A stretch of DNA of 64,000 bases from Oceanihabitans iliipiscarium (GCF_042686125.1 NZ_JBHUOV010000001.1:124001-188000); one strand, 5' to 3'; positions 8,926 through 17,753 are shown, counted from the stretch's first letter. A program made the numbers and translations. The notes: generated by a model from the sequence alone, not told the origin.

Positions 8926-8947
8926 GTCAACCAATCTGGTGAACCAA
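8923..8947 (+). promoter_or_regulatory. Tandem operator, GntR/FadR type, before susC
   Basis: TTGGTCAACCAA (8923-8934) and CTGGTGAACCAA (8936-8947), again 13 bp apart. The first copy shares its TTGG with the end of the -7 element. Only the two central bases differ from the array before PL17, as expected for a conserved protein-binding site. Confidence 0.78.
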
Positions 8948-9140
8948 TTTTTTATACCTACAAAAAAAGGACAGGTGCACGCCTATCCTTTAAAATTTAC
9001 TTCTTTGGAGGGAAGTAATAACGTACATATTACTTGTTGCAACACGTACAATACAAAAGTACAAAAAAACAATTTAACTATTGTCGTGCAGTTACAAGTG
9101 ATTTTTTAAAAATAACTAATTAAAAATTAAACAATTAATT
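8948..9140 (+). promoter_or_regulatory. Structured 5' leader of susC
   Basis: This gene-free stretch is predicted to be transcribed. Hairpin 1 (8966-8991) has a 10-bp stem with one mismatch and a TGCACG loop. Hairpin 2 (8997-9018) pairs TTACTTC with GAAGTAA and holds the GGAGGG sequence; a competing stem pairs AAGTAAT with ATTACTT at 9028-9034. Hairpin 3 (9032-9099) pairs ACTTGT/ACAAGT, CACG/CGTG and ACAAT/ATTGT. The loop TGCACG can also pair with CGTGCA at 9085-9090. GGAGGG lies 134 nt before the susC start, so it is not its ribosome binding site. Confidence 0.5.
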
Positions 9141-12100
9141 ATGAATTTAAAAACTAAGTCTGCATTAATGATTATGCTTCTATTTAGCATAATAACTTTT
9201 GCTCAAGAAGGTATCCTTATTAAAGGGAACGTAACAGATGAAAACTCAATACCTATTCTTGGTGCTAATGTGTTAGTTCTTGACACAACAAATGGAACAT
9301 CCACTGATTTTGATGGGAATTATGAAATTCAAGTGAATAATGGTGATGTTCTTCAATTCTCGTATGTTGGTTATACAACACAAACCGTTACTGTTAACAA
9401 TCAAGAAACAATTAATATTAACCTAGCTGTAGATTCAAACAACTTAGATGAAGTTGTAATTGTAGGTTATGGTCAGCGAAAAAAATCACACTCTACTGGA
9501 GCAATTGCTAAAGTTAAAGGATCTGATGTCGCTGGTATTCAAGCGACTCGTGTAGATGAAGCTCTAACGGGAAAGCTCTCAGGGGTATTAATTCAAAATC
9601 AAGATGGTGCACCAGGTGCTGATCCTAAAATTCAAATTAGAGCTGCTTCTTCTATTAATGGTAATTCAAGTCCATTAATCGTTGTAGATGGCTATCCAAT
9701 TTCAGGAAGTTTAGCAACGGTTAACCCAAACGATATTGAAAGCTTAGAAGTATTAAAGGATGCGGCTTCAGCTGCTATTTATGGTTCAAGAGGAGCTAAT
9801 GGTGTAATTTTAGTAACTACCAAAAAAGGAAAGTTAGGCAAGCCTAGTTTTAGCTACAATGTCTACACGAGTACATCAAGTAGATATAAAAGAGATAATA
9901 TAAATCCAACAGCTTCAGAATGGGCTAATACTATAGAAACAAATGTAGCGAATGGAAATTGGGACATCTCTGAAGTAGATCCAGATTTATATAATTATAG
10001 ATTAAATGCGTTTAAAAACTCCCCTGATGTTGTTGCTGCAGAAGATTGGCTTTTCAGAAATGGTAGTACTACTAGTCATGACTTTAGCATGAATGGAGGA
10101 ACAGAAAATGTAAAATACTTTGCTTCTATTGGATATCAAGATACAGAAGGTATTGTAATTACTCAAGAGTATGAAAGACTTAACGCACGTTTGAATGTCG
10201 ATACTGAATTAGGAGATCGATTTAAGACTGGAATAAGTTTCAATGGATTTAAATCTGAAAGAGATATCGTAGGACATGATATGAGAGATCTATTAAGAGC
10301 TTATAACATTCACCCTATTTACCATACCGAAGCTTCAATAGCATTTGTTCAACAATTAGATCAACAAGCTCAAGCTTTAGGCTATGACTCATTTGACTCT
10401 GGCTTTAGAGGAGGTGACGACGCACCTTGGAATAGTAGTATTTACACATTACAACCAGGTGATACTGCTCAAGATTGGCATTATGGAAGAAGTGGTAATG
10501 GTATTGGTGGTTCTGGTGATGCAGGTCCAGCAACAAAGCTTGATAACACAGACCAATGGCAAAAAACGTATTTTGCTAATGTAAGTTCTTATTTACAGTT
10601 TGGAATTATAGATGGATTAAATATAAAAACTGTTCTTGGTGGAGACCTTAGAGACACAGAAGACTATTTTTATAGAGGACTAGAGTTTGACTCAAGAGCA
10701 CGTAGTACACAAACTGCACTAGATCGAACAAATGTAAAAAGGTCTTCAGTATTAAGTGAAACTACTTTGAACTATGCAAAAGTATTTGGAAGACACGATG
10801 TTGCTGCAGTATTAGGATATGAAATACAAAACCTATATGCTAAAGGAACTTCACTAAATGGTACTAATGTTCCGTTTGGAGAAATTATAAACTTCAGTCT
10901 GCTAAACCCAGAAGACATTACTACAACAGAAAGAGACGAAACTATAAGTAGAAGAAGTGTTTTTGGAAGAATTAACTATGCTTTCGATGACCGTTATTTA
11001 TTTTCAGTATCTGTAAGAAGAGATGGTGATTCTCGTTTCGGAGCTAATAAAAGGTTTGCTACTTTTCCAGCGCTTTCTATAGGATGGAATGTACATAACG
11101 AATCATTTTTTAAATTTGATCTTGTAAGTTTATTAAAACTAAGGTTTAGTACAGGGTCTTTAGGTACAACTTCAGACTTAGGGGCTTATAATTCATTAAG
11201 TCTTTTAAATTCTCAACCTACGATATATGGAAATGGTTATATAATTCCTGAAGATGTAGCTAATGCAGATTTAACTTGGCAAACAAACACAGAAACTAAC
11301 TACGGAATTGATTTAGGTGTGCTAAGAAATAGAATTACTTTAGGTGTAGATTACTATACCTCAGATATTGAAGACATGTTAATTAATCAGAGTGTATCAG
11401 AAGTTCTTGGTACAACTTCCATTAGACTTAATACTGGAGATGTAAGAAGCTCAGGAGTAGAATTCGAATTTTCTGCTGGAGTTTTACAAAAGAAAGATTT
11501 TTCTTGGGATATAAGTGCTAATTTATCAACTGTTAAAACAGAAATTACAGATTTAGGTGGTCTAGACGAATTACCTCGAGTAATTTATGGCCAATCTGGT
11601 AGAGGACCTGTTTATAGAAATTATGTCGGTGGAGAAATTGGTGAAATGTGGGGAATAGAAACCACTGGACAAGTTGAAGGTGTTTACACTGCAGATCCAA
11701 CACGAAATATTGGCATTAATAGTTCTGCATACTATGTTGTTGACCAACAATCTCCTGGAGAAGAAGGTTATGGTGAAATTGACAAGACTAAAACAGTTGC
11801 TGAAGGTGGTGATTTAGTGAAAATAGGACAAAATACACCAGATTTTTATTGGGGATTCAATAGCTCAATGAAGTACAAAGATTTTGATATGTCTCTCCAA
11901 TTCCAAGGCGCTGAAGGAGGAGAGGTTTGGAATGTTGACCCAATATACTATAATTCAGAATTTGGTGGTAGACTAAGAAGTAGTTTTGATGCCAATGAAG
12001 ACGGTATTGCCGATCATAATGGTCAACATTATTTAGACTCTAATAATCAATTAGACGCACAGATACAAGACGCGTCATACATAGCACTTAGAAACCTTAC

Positions 12101-12335
12101 TATAGGTTATACCTTAAACCCTAAATGGACTAGTAAAGTTGGTATAAGTTCTACAAGGTTATATGTTGCTGCCACTAATTTATTGTATTTATGGTCTGAT
12201 GATTACACCTCTTTCAATCCAGAGGGTATTGAGACTACAAATAGTGGTTATTTAGGAGCAACAACAAATGGTACACAAGTAGGTGCCAGCCCAATTGCTA
12301 GAAGTTTTACAATAGGTTTAAATGTTAATTTTTAA
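9141..12335 (+). CDS. susC: SusC-like TonB-dependent outer membrane receptor
   Basis: Imports alginate oligosaccharides across the outer membrane with its SusD partner, powered by TonB. Residues 1-21 form a signal peptide ending TFAQ. A carboxypeptidase-regulatory-like domain (about 27-105) is followed by the TonB box region DEVVIVGYGQ, the plug domain (about 115-230, with LKDAASAAIYGSRGANG) and the 22-strand barrel, ending in a Phe as expected for BamA recognition. The 1064 residues are typical. The susD gene starts 11 bp downstream. Specificity for alginate is inferred from the neighbours. Confidence 0.96.
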   Translation: MNLKTKSALMIMLLFSIITFAQEGILIKGNVTDENSIPILGANVLVLDTTNGTSTDFDGNYEIQVNNGDVLQFSYVGYTTQTVTVNNQETININLAVDSNNLDEVVIVGYGQRKKSHSTGAIAKVKGSDVAGIQATRVDEALTGKLSGVLIQNQDGAPGADPKIQIRAASSINGNSSPLIVVDGYPISGSLATVNPNDIESLEVLKDAASAAIYGSRGANGVILVTTKKGKLGKPSFSYNVYTSTSSRYKRDNINPTASEWANTIETNVANGNWDISEVDPDLYNYRLNAFKNSPDVVAAEDWLFRNGSTTSHDFSMNGGTENVKYFASIGYQDTEGIVITQEYERLNARLNVDTELGDRFKTGISFNGFKSERDIVGHDMRDLLRAYNIHPIYHTEASIAFVQQLDQQAQALGYDSFDSGFRGGDDAPWNSSIYTLQPGDTAQDWHYGRSGNGIGGSGDAGPATKLDNTDQWQKTYFANVSSYLQFGIIDGLNIKTVLGGDLRDTEDYFYRGLEFDSRARSTQTALDRTNVKRSSVLSETTLNYAKVFGRHDVAAVLGYEIQNLYAKGTSLNGTNVPFGEIINFSLLNPEDITTTERDETISRRSVFGRINYAFDDRYLFSVSVRRDGDSRFGANKRFATFPALSIGWNVHNESFFKFDLVSLLKLRFSTGSLGTTSDLGAYNSLSLLNSQPTIYGNGYIIPEDVANADLTWQTNTETNYGIDLGVLRNRITLGVDYYTSDIEDMLINQSVSEVLGTTSIRLNTGDVRSSGVEFEFSAGVLQKKDFSWDISANLSTVKTEITDLGGLDELPRVIYGQSGRGPVYRNYVGGEIGEMWGIETTGQVEGVYTADPTRNIGINSSAYYVVDQQSPGEEGYGEIDKTKTVAEGGDLVKIGQNTPDFYWGFNSSMKYKDFDMSLQFQGAEGGEVWNVDPIYYNSEFGGRLRSSFDANEDGIADHNGQHYLDSNNQLDAQIQDASYIALRNLTIGYTLNPKWTSKVGISSTRLYVAATNLLYLWSDDYTSFNPEGIETTNSGYLGATTNGTQVGASPIARSFTIGLNVNF

Positions 12336-12346
12336 ATAAAGAAAAA

Positions 12347-13666
12347 ATGAAAAAAGTATATATTTTATTATTAAGTTCATTGTTGTTAACAACAGCATGT
12401 GATAATGATTTAGATCAAGCCCCACCAAATATTGCTAGTTCAGATTCTTTGGAAGATTTTGATGGCATTTTGAATGCAGCATATTACTATCAACTTGGGT
12501 CTGTAACACCAATGGCAGTAATGGGAGATTTTAGAGCAGATAATGCTCTAATGATTGAAGAGCCATATCCATCATTCGATAGATTCACTAGTGAATTACC
12601 AATCATGGAGGATCAATTCTTTAGACCTTTCTACTCTGCTCTATACAAGTCCATATTAAGCGCAAATAATGTTATTGATAACTCATCAGATGCTACTCAC
12701 GTAGGTGAAGCTAAATTTCTAAGAGCCTTGTCTTACTTTAAATTAGTAAGAGTATTTGGAGATGTTCCTGTGAATTTATCTCCAGCTCCAAGCACAACTG
12801 ATACATCTATTTTAGAAAGACAACCGGCTGACGATGTTTATAATAACGTGATCATTCCTGATTTAACAGATGCAATAGCAGCTTTAGATACAGAAATCGT
12901 AGACGGAAGAGCATCTAAATATGCAGCTCAAGGGTTGTTGGGTAAAGTATATGTTCAAAGAGGTAATTTTGCAAGTGCAGAACCACATCTAGCTGCTGTT
13001 GTAAACGGAGCTTCCGCTGCTGGTATTGAACTAGTAACTTCTGGATTTGCTGATATTTTTGGCGTAGAAAATGATTTAAATTCTGAAATCTTATTTGCTA
13101 CTCAAGTTTCAAGTTCTATTGAAGATGAATATGGTTTTACAGAATTTTGGTCATGGTCTGCAGGACTTGACACTAAATCTTTAGATCCTTTAGACACAGA
13201 CCTAATTGCTGCATTTGATGCAAGTCCTGGAGATTTAAGAAGAGCAGTAACAATAAATGAAGCAGATTTAATGTCACCTAAATTCCCTCAAACTGGTGGC
13301 CCTGATCACGACTGGATTGAACTGAGATTAGCAGACGTTATATTATTGTATGCAGAAACATTAAATGAAAATGGTTCTTCAGAAGAAGATGTTCTTGATG
13401 TTTTAGACCCAATACGTACAAGAGCTGGCTTAGCTCCTCTAGATCATACTGTTCTTAACACTCAGGCTTTGGTTAGACAAGCCATTCAAGATGAAAGAAG
13501 ATTAGAGTTAGCCTTTGAAGGGCAAAGATGGTTTGACCTAGTTAGAACTGGTTCAGTTGATGCCGAAATGGGAGAAACGGTTAATAGTAATTATCATTTA
13601 TTTCCAATTCCTATTTCTGAAATACTTGCAACTGGAGGAGTGATTACACAAAACCCAGGATACTAA
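12347..13666 (+). CDS. susD: SusD-like oligosaccharide-binding lipoprotein
   Basis: Surface lipoprotein that binds glycan and caps the SusC barrel. The signal peptide ends in LTTACDND with the lipid-bearing Cys at about residue 18. The body shows the alpha-helical TPR-like SusD/RagB fold: FLRALSYFKLVRVFGDVPV near residue 125, then WIELRLADVILLYAETLNE and ERRLELAFEGQRWFDLVRT in the C-terminal half. At 439 residues it is somewhat short for the family (usually 480-600). It is cotranscribed with susC; no other surface glycan-binding protein gene follows. Confidence 0.94.
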   Translation: MKKVYILLLSSLLLTTACDNDLDQAPPNIASSDSLEDFDGILNAAYYYQLGSVTPMAVMGDFRADNALMIEEPYPSFDRFTSELPIMEDQFFRPFYSALYKSILSANNVIDNSSDATHVGEAKFLRALSYFKLVRVFGDVPVNLSPAPSTTDTSILERQPADDVYNNVIIPDLTDAIAALDTEIVDGRASKYAAQGLLGKVYVQRGNFASAEPHLAAVVNGASAAGIELVTSGFADIFGVENDLNSEILFATQVSSSIEDEYGFTEFWSWSAGLDTKSLDPLDTDLIAAFDASPGDLRRAVTINEADLMSPKFPQTGGPDHDWIELRLADVILLYAETLNENGSSEEDVLDVLDPIRTRAGLAPLDHTVLNTQALVRQAIQDERRLELAFEGQRWFDLVRTGSVDAEMGETVNSNYHLFPIPISEILATGGVITQNPGY

Positions 13667-14011
13667 TTTTTAAACATTAATAAATAAATTTAAGATTATA
13701 GTTTTTAAGTATAAATAATATTTGATTAATAGTTTTTTTAAATATTACACTTTAGTCTTTTAGTATAAAAAGATGATTATTTTCTAAATCAAAGAAGAAT
13801 GAGCTTATCTGAAAAAGATAGATTCAACGATTTAGAAGTACAGCATTAATTTTATTTGATTGGTCTAAATTAATTAATGTAACCTGTTGAGTTTTACTGG
13901 TGCCGCAGCCAGTAAAATTCATCAGAAAAGGTTTTGGTTTTTCTTTGGTTATCCCTTTTAAATTTCTAAATTTAACAAGTGTCTAATCAATTTTAGAATA
14001 CAAATAAAAAT
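13667..14011 (+). other. Intergenic region between susD and the GntR gene, with one strong hairpin
   Basis: The 345 bp hold no convincing gene. At 13892-13917 TTTTACTGG and CCAGTAAAA form a perfect 9-bp stem with an 8-nt loop; it has no T-tract after it, so it is not a standard terminator. A 16-codon reading frame at 13799-13849 has no recognisable product. No TAnnTTTG box was found before the GntR gene. Confidence 0.5.
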
Positions 14012-14713
14012 ATGAAGTTAGAAATACTTACTGTAAATGAGAATCAAAGTATTCAAAATTCAATTATTTCTAAGATTCGAGATTTAATCAATTATAAAAA
14101 TCTTGAACCTGGAGATAAGCTTCCCTCTGAACGAGTACTTTCAGATAAATTTGAAGTTTCTAGAGGGAATTTACGTGAAGCCATTCAAAAATTAGAGTTT
14201 TACGGATTATTAAAGTCAATACCTCAAAGCGGGACTTTTGTTGCAAATATAGGAGTTATTGCTATGAACGGCATGATTGAGGACATTTTAAGATTAGATG
14301 ATCCAGACTTTAAGTCATTAGTTGAAACAAGAATATTATTAGAATTAAAAACAGCAAGGTTAGCAGCAATCCGAAGAACAGATAAAGATTTAGAACAAAT
14401 GAAGAATGCTTTAGAGGCTTATGCTAATAAAGTAAATAATGGTCAAGATGCTGTTCAAGAAGATTTACTGTTTCATTTAGCTATAGCAAAAGCTAGCAGG
14501 AATAGCACCATGAATACGTTCATGCTAATTATTACACCAGGAATAATTACAAATTTTGAAAAGTATCATGTATGTGATAAAAACCTAGCTCAATCAGGTA
14601 TAAAAGAACATCAAGCTATTTTTGAGGCTATTAAAAATCAAGATCCTCAACTAGCAAAACAAAAAATGAAAGAACATTTCAAGATATTATATCAATACTG
14701 CTATAATACTTGA
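14012..14713 (+). CDS. FadR-subfamily GntR transcriptional regulator
   Basis: A 233-residue regulator with an N-terminal winged helix-turn-helix (about residues 12-80; LEPGDKLPSERVLSDKFEVS and REAIQKLEFYGLL) and a C-terminal all-helical FCD ligand domain (about 95-220) with FHLAIAKASRN and the metal/ligand-type His in KEHQAIFEAI. Relatives such as ExuR, UxuR and KdgR-type proteins sense uronates or KDG-like compounds. Its position in the middle of the alginate locus, and the FadR-style operators before PL17 and susC, suggest it represses both operons until an alginate-derived sugar acid binds. The effector is not known. Confidence 0.9.
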   Translation: MKLEILTVNENQSIQNSIISKIRDLINYKNLEPGDKLPSERVLSDKFEVSRGNLREAIQKLEFYGLLKSIPQSGTFVANIGVIAMNGMIEDILRLDDPDFKSLVETRILLELKTARLAAIRRTDKDLEQMKNALEAYANKVNNGQDAVQEDLLFHLAIAKASRNSTMNTFMLIITPGIITNFEKYHVCDKNLAQSGIKEHQAIFEAIKNQDPQLAKQKMKEHFKILYQYCYNT

Positions 14714-14725
14714 TATTTAAATCTG

Positions 14726-14835
14726 TTAGAAAATTAATTGCACGTTAAATTTTCTAATGTAGAATACATTAAGGAGGGAAGTAATTTTATTCTTAGAAAA
14801 TGCATCCGCATTTTGCTACTAAAATTTAATTACTT
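14726..14835 (+). promoter_or_regulatory. Structured leader before the MFS transporter, sharing a motif with the susC leader
   Basis: A perfect 10-bp stem (14726-14735 with 14748-14757) carries TGCACG in its loop. It is followed 34 nt later by GGAGGGAAGTAAT (14773-14785), identical over 13 nt to 9007-9019. AAGTAATT (14779-14786) can pair with AATTACTT (14828-14835), enclosing a perfect 7-bp hairpin (14797-14814, loop ATCC). GGAGGG is 109 nt before the next start and has no start codon close behind it. The order of elements is the same as in the susC leader. Confidence 0.5.
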
Positions 14836-14881
14836 TTTATAAAAATTTAAATAACCATAAATTGGTTTAGAATATTATACT

Positions 14882-16156
14882 ATGAAAGTAAGAGGTTTAA
14901 GATGGTGGATTATTGGATTGATTTTTATTGCAACTGTAATAAATTATATAGATAGAACTGCATTTGCTTTACTTTGGCCTCAAATGGGAGAAGACCTAGG
15001 CATGGATAATTCAGATTATGCCTTAATGCTTAATATTTTTATGATTACTTATGCTGCCAGTAAGTTTTTATCTGGAAGATTATACGATAAAATTGGAACA
15101 AGAATTGGGTTTGTTTTATCAATTGTGGTTTGGTCTGCTGCTGCTGCCCTTCACGCAATAGCAAGAGGTGTGGTTTCACTATCAATAGTTCGTGGGTTAC
15201 TTGGACTAGGAGAAGCAGGGTTATGGCCTGGTGCTGTAAAAAGTAATGGCGAATGGTTTCCTGTAAAACAAAGAGCACTCGCACAAGGTATTTTTAATTC
15301 AGGAGCCTCTATTGGTAATGTGGTAGCTCCCGTAATTATAGTCTTTCTTTATGCTCAATTTGGATGGAAGTCTACATATTTAATATTAGGTGCCTTAGGT
15401 TTGCTATGGGTAATTCCATGGTTTGCTCTAAACAAGTCTAAACCAGAAAGTCATCCTTGGATTACTGAAGACGAAAGAAACTTAATACTTAATGATCGAA
15501 TAGAAAATAATGACGTTGCTGTTGAAGGCGCTAAAAGTTTAAGCGTATTAAAAATACTTAGTTACAAACAACCTTGGGGCGTTTTACTATGCAGATTTTT
15601 TATAGAACCTATTTGGTGGTTCTTTGCAGGTTGGATGCCAATTTATTTAAATTCTAAGTTTGGTCTAAGCATAGAAGAAATAGGAAAAACTATGTGGATT
15701 TCTTATCTCATGGCTGCAGCAGGTGGAATTTTAGGAGGCTTATTTACTGAAGAAATAATAAAACGTACTTCTGTTGATATTGGTAGGAAAGCAAGTATTG
15801 TTTTAGGAAGCCTTCTAATTATAATTGGATTTGTTTCTATCATAATATTTGTAAATGACTCTAATTACATGACTTTCATTTATTTAGCAGGATTAGCGCT
15901 TTTTGGATTCCAATTTGCTATAGGTAATATTCAAACCTTATCTAGTGACTTATTTAAAGGACCTTCTGTAGGAACATTAGCTGGATTAGCTGGAACGATA
16001 GCTGCTTTCTCCCCTATTATAATGAACTGGTTTATTGGAAGCATTACCAAAGGAGGATCATATACACCTGCTTTTATAGCTATAACATTATCTGTGGTGC
16101 TAGCAGTACTAGCTATTTTCTTTTTAATTAGAAAAGTTAAGCTTGTAGAAAATTAA
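14882..16156 (+). CDS. MFS transporter of the anion:cation symporter type, probable uronate/DEH importer
   Basis: A 424-residue inner membrane protein with twelve predicted helices. The start RWWIIGLIFIATVINYIDR, the loop SGRLYDKIGTRIG and GEAGLWPGAVKSNGEWFP are characteristic of the ACS family, which includes the hexuronate transporter ExuT and the glucarate transporter GudP. It most likely brings unsaturated monouronates or DEH into the cytoplasm with protons. It heads the catabolic operon with two SDRs, kdgK and eda. The exact substrate is inferred from this context. Confidence 0.88.
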   Translation: MKVRGLRWWIIGLIFIATVINYIDRTAFALLWPQMGEDLGMDNSDYALMLNIFMITYAASKFLSGRLYDKIGTRIGFVLSIVVWSAAAALHAIARGVVSLSIVRGLLGLGEAGLWPGAVKSNGEWFPVKQRALAQGIFNSGASIGNVVAPVIIVFLYAQFGWKSTYLILGALGLLWVIPWFALNKSKPESHPWITEDERNLILNDRIENNDVAVEGAKSLSVLKILSYKQPWGVLLCRFFIEPIWWFFAGWMPIYLNSKFGLSIEEIGKTMWISYLMAAAGGILGGLFTEEIIKRTSVDIGRKASIVLGSLLIIIGFVSIIIFVNDSNYMTFIYLAGLALFGFQFAIGNIQTLSSDLFKGPSVGTLAGLAGTIAAFSPIIMNWFIGSITKGGSYTPAFIAITLSVVLAVLAIFFLIRKVKLVEN

Positions 16157-16193
16157 AGAAATATTATAACATAATAAAATTCAATATTAAACG

Positions 16194-16958
16194 ATGAATA
16201 AATCAAATGAAAAAGTTGCTATTGTAACAGGAGCAACTGGAGGAATCGGATTCGAAGTTGCAAAAAGATTAGGTAAAGATGGATATACAGTAATTTTAAA
16301 CGGTATAGAAGACGAAGTAGGAGCCGAAAGAGTTAAACAACTTACTAATGAAGGAATAACTGCCGAATATTACGGTTTTGATGTTACTAGTGACGAAGCT
16401 GTTACTTCTAATATCACAAAAATTGGTGAAAAATATGGTAAAATAGATGTTCTTGTAAATAATGCAGGTGGATTAGGTGGACGATCTAGGTTTGAAGACA
16501 TGACAACTGAATTTTACAGATTTGTAATGGCACTTAACTTAGATTCAGTATTTTTTGCTTCAAGAGCTGCAATACCGTTTCTTAAAAAAGGAGAACACCC
16601 TTCTATAATTAACTATACTTCTAATGCAGGATGGACCGCTGGTGGTCCTGGAGCTGGAGTTTACGGCACATCAAAAGCTGGTGTTCATGCCATTACTCGT
16701 GCATTAGCAAAAGATTTAGCTGAATATGGAATTAGAGTAAATGCCGTTTCTCCTGGTACTATTGATACACCGTTCCACGCCCAAATTAAATCAACTAAAC
16801 CTGAAGTTTTTGCCTCTTGGGCAAATAATATCATGCTTGGAAGATTAGGACAACCTGAAGATGTTGCTGGTGTGATTTCCTTTTTAGCTAGTAAAGATGC
16901 ATCTTTTATAACAGCAGAAACTATTCAAATTGGTGGTGGACAAGCACTAGGAATTTAA
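16194..16958 (+). CDS. SDR family oxidoreductase in the alginate catabolic operon
   Basis: A 254-residue short-chain dehydrogenase with cofactor motif TGATGGIGFEVA, NNAG near residue 92, and the catalytic residues in NYTSNAGW and YGTSKAG. The segment SPGTIDTPFHAQ resembles those of the two other SDRs in the locus. It lies 37 bp after the MFS transporter gene and 23 bp before another SDR gene. Candidate roles are reduction of DEH to KDG or another oxidation/reduction of a uronate; the sequence does not decide. Confidence 0.87.
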   Translation: MNKSNEKVAIVTGATGGIGFEVAKRLGKDGYTVILNGIEDEVGAERVKQLTNEGITAEYYGFDVTSDEAVTSNITKIGEKYGKIDVLVNNAGGLGGRSRFEDMTTEFYRFVMALNLDSVFFASRAAIPFLKKGEHPSIINYTSNAGWTAGGPGAGVYGTSKAGVHAITRALAKDLAEYGIRVNAVSPGTIDTPFHAQIKSTKPEVFASWANNIMLGRLGQPEDVAGVISFLASKDASFITAETIQIGGGQALGI

Positions 16959-16981
16959 TATTAAAATTTTATTAATATAAA

Positions 16982-17737
16982 ATGAGTAGATTAAAAGGAA
17001 AGGTAGCTGTAGTAACTGGAGGTTCTAGAGACATAGGAAGAGCAATATCGATTAAACTTGCTAAAGATGGAGCAAAGGTAGTTGTAAATTATAACAGCTC
17101 TGAAGCTGGAGCCAACAAAACTGTAGAAGATATAAAATCTATTGGAGGCCAAGCTATTGCTATTAAAGCTGATGTATCAAAACAAGATGACATTAACAAT
17201 TTAAAAGCAAAAACTATTGAAGCATTTGGAAACACAGTCGATATTTTAGTAAATAATGCAGGTGGTCTTTTTGCTCGCAAAACATTACAGGAATTAGATG
17301 AGTCATTTTATAACTTAGTTATGAATGTTAATTTTAAATCTACTGTTTTTGTAACACAAGCTTTCGAACCTTTAATGACTAAAGGAGGATCAATTATCAA
17401 CCTTTCTTCTCAAGCTGCTAGAGATGGCGGTGGCGGTGGATCATCTTTATATGCATCTTCTAAAGGAGCTGTAACTACATTCTCAAGGGCAATGGCAAAA
17501 GAGTTAGGCCCTAAAGGAATTAGAGTAAATGCAATCTGCCCTGGTTTAATTGGAACAAAATTCCATGACGATTTTACGAAAGATGAAATCAGAAATAAGG
17601 TTGCAGGAGCGACTCCATTAAGAAGAGAAGGTCAAGCTGAAGAAGTTGCAGGTTTGGTAACATATTTAGCATCAAATGAAGCTTCTTTTATAACAGGAAA
17701 CAATATAGATATTAATGGAGGCTTAGCCTTTAGTTAA
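16982..17737 (+). CDS. SDR family oxidoreductase, probable DEH reductase
   Basis: A 251-residue short-chain dehydrogenase with TGGSRDIGRAIS at the cofactor site, NNAGG near residue 91, and catalytic NLSSQAAR plus YASSKGA. The basic start MSRLKGKVAVVTGG and the stretch PGLIGTKFHDDFT match general reductases of this group. It lies 16 bp before kdgK, the enzyme that uses KDG, the product of DEH reduction, which makes it the best candidate of the three SDRs for DEH reductase. This assignment is by position, not by a diagnostic residue. Confidence 0.87.
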   Translation: MSRLKGKVAVVTGGSRDIGRAISIKLAKDGAKVVVNYNSSEAGANKTVEDIKSIGGQAIAIKADVSKQDDINNLKAKTIEAFGNTVDILVNNAGGLFARKTLQELDESFYNLVMNVNFKSTVFVTQAFEPLMTKGGSIINLSSQAARDGGGGGSSLYASSKGAVTTFSRAMAKELGPKGIRVNAICPGLIGTKFHDDFTKDEIRNKVAGATPLRREGQAEEVAGLVTYLASNEASFITGNNIDINGGLAFS

Positions 17738-17753
17738 AATATAAAAAATAATA

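Noticed and set aside
9007..9019. GGAGGG as the ribosome binding site of a leader peptide
   Set aside because: No ATG, GTG or TTG follows at a suitable distance here or in the second copy at 14773.
13799..13849. A 16-codon reading frame starting MSLSEKDRF
   Set aside because: Too short to judge, no ribosome site or homology that I recognise.
14852..14868. AACCA and TGGTT half-sites (AACCATAAATTGGTT) before the MFS gene as a third GntR operator
   Set aside because: The half-sites are in the reverse order and spacing compared with TTGGTnnACCAA, so they do not fit the same protein.
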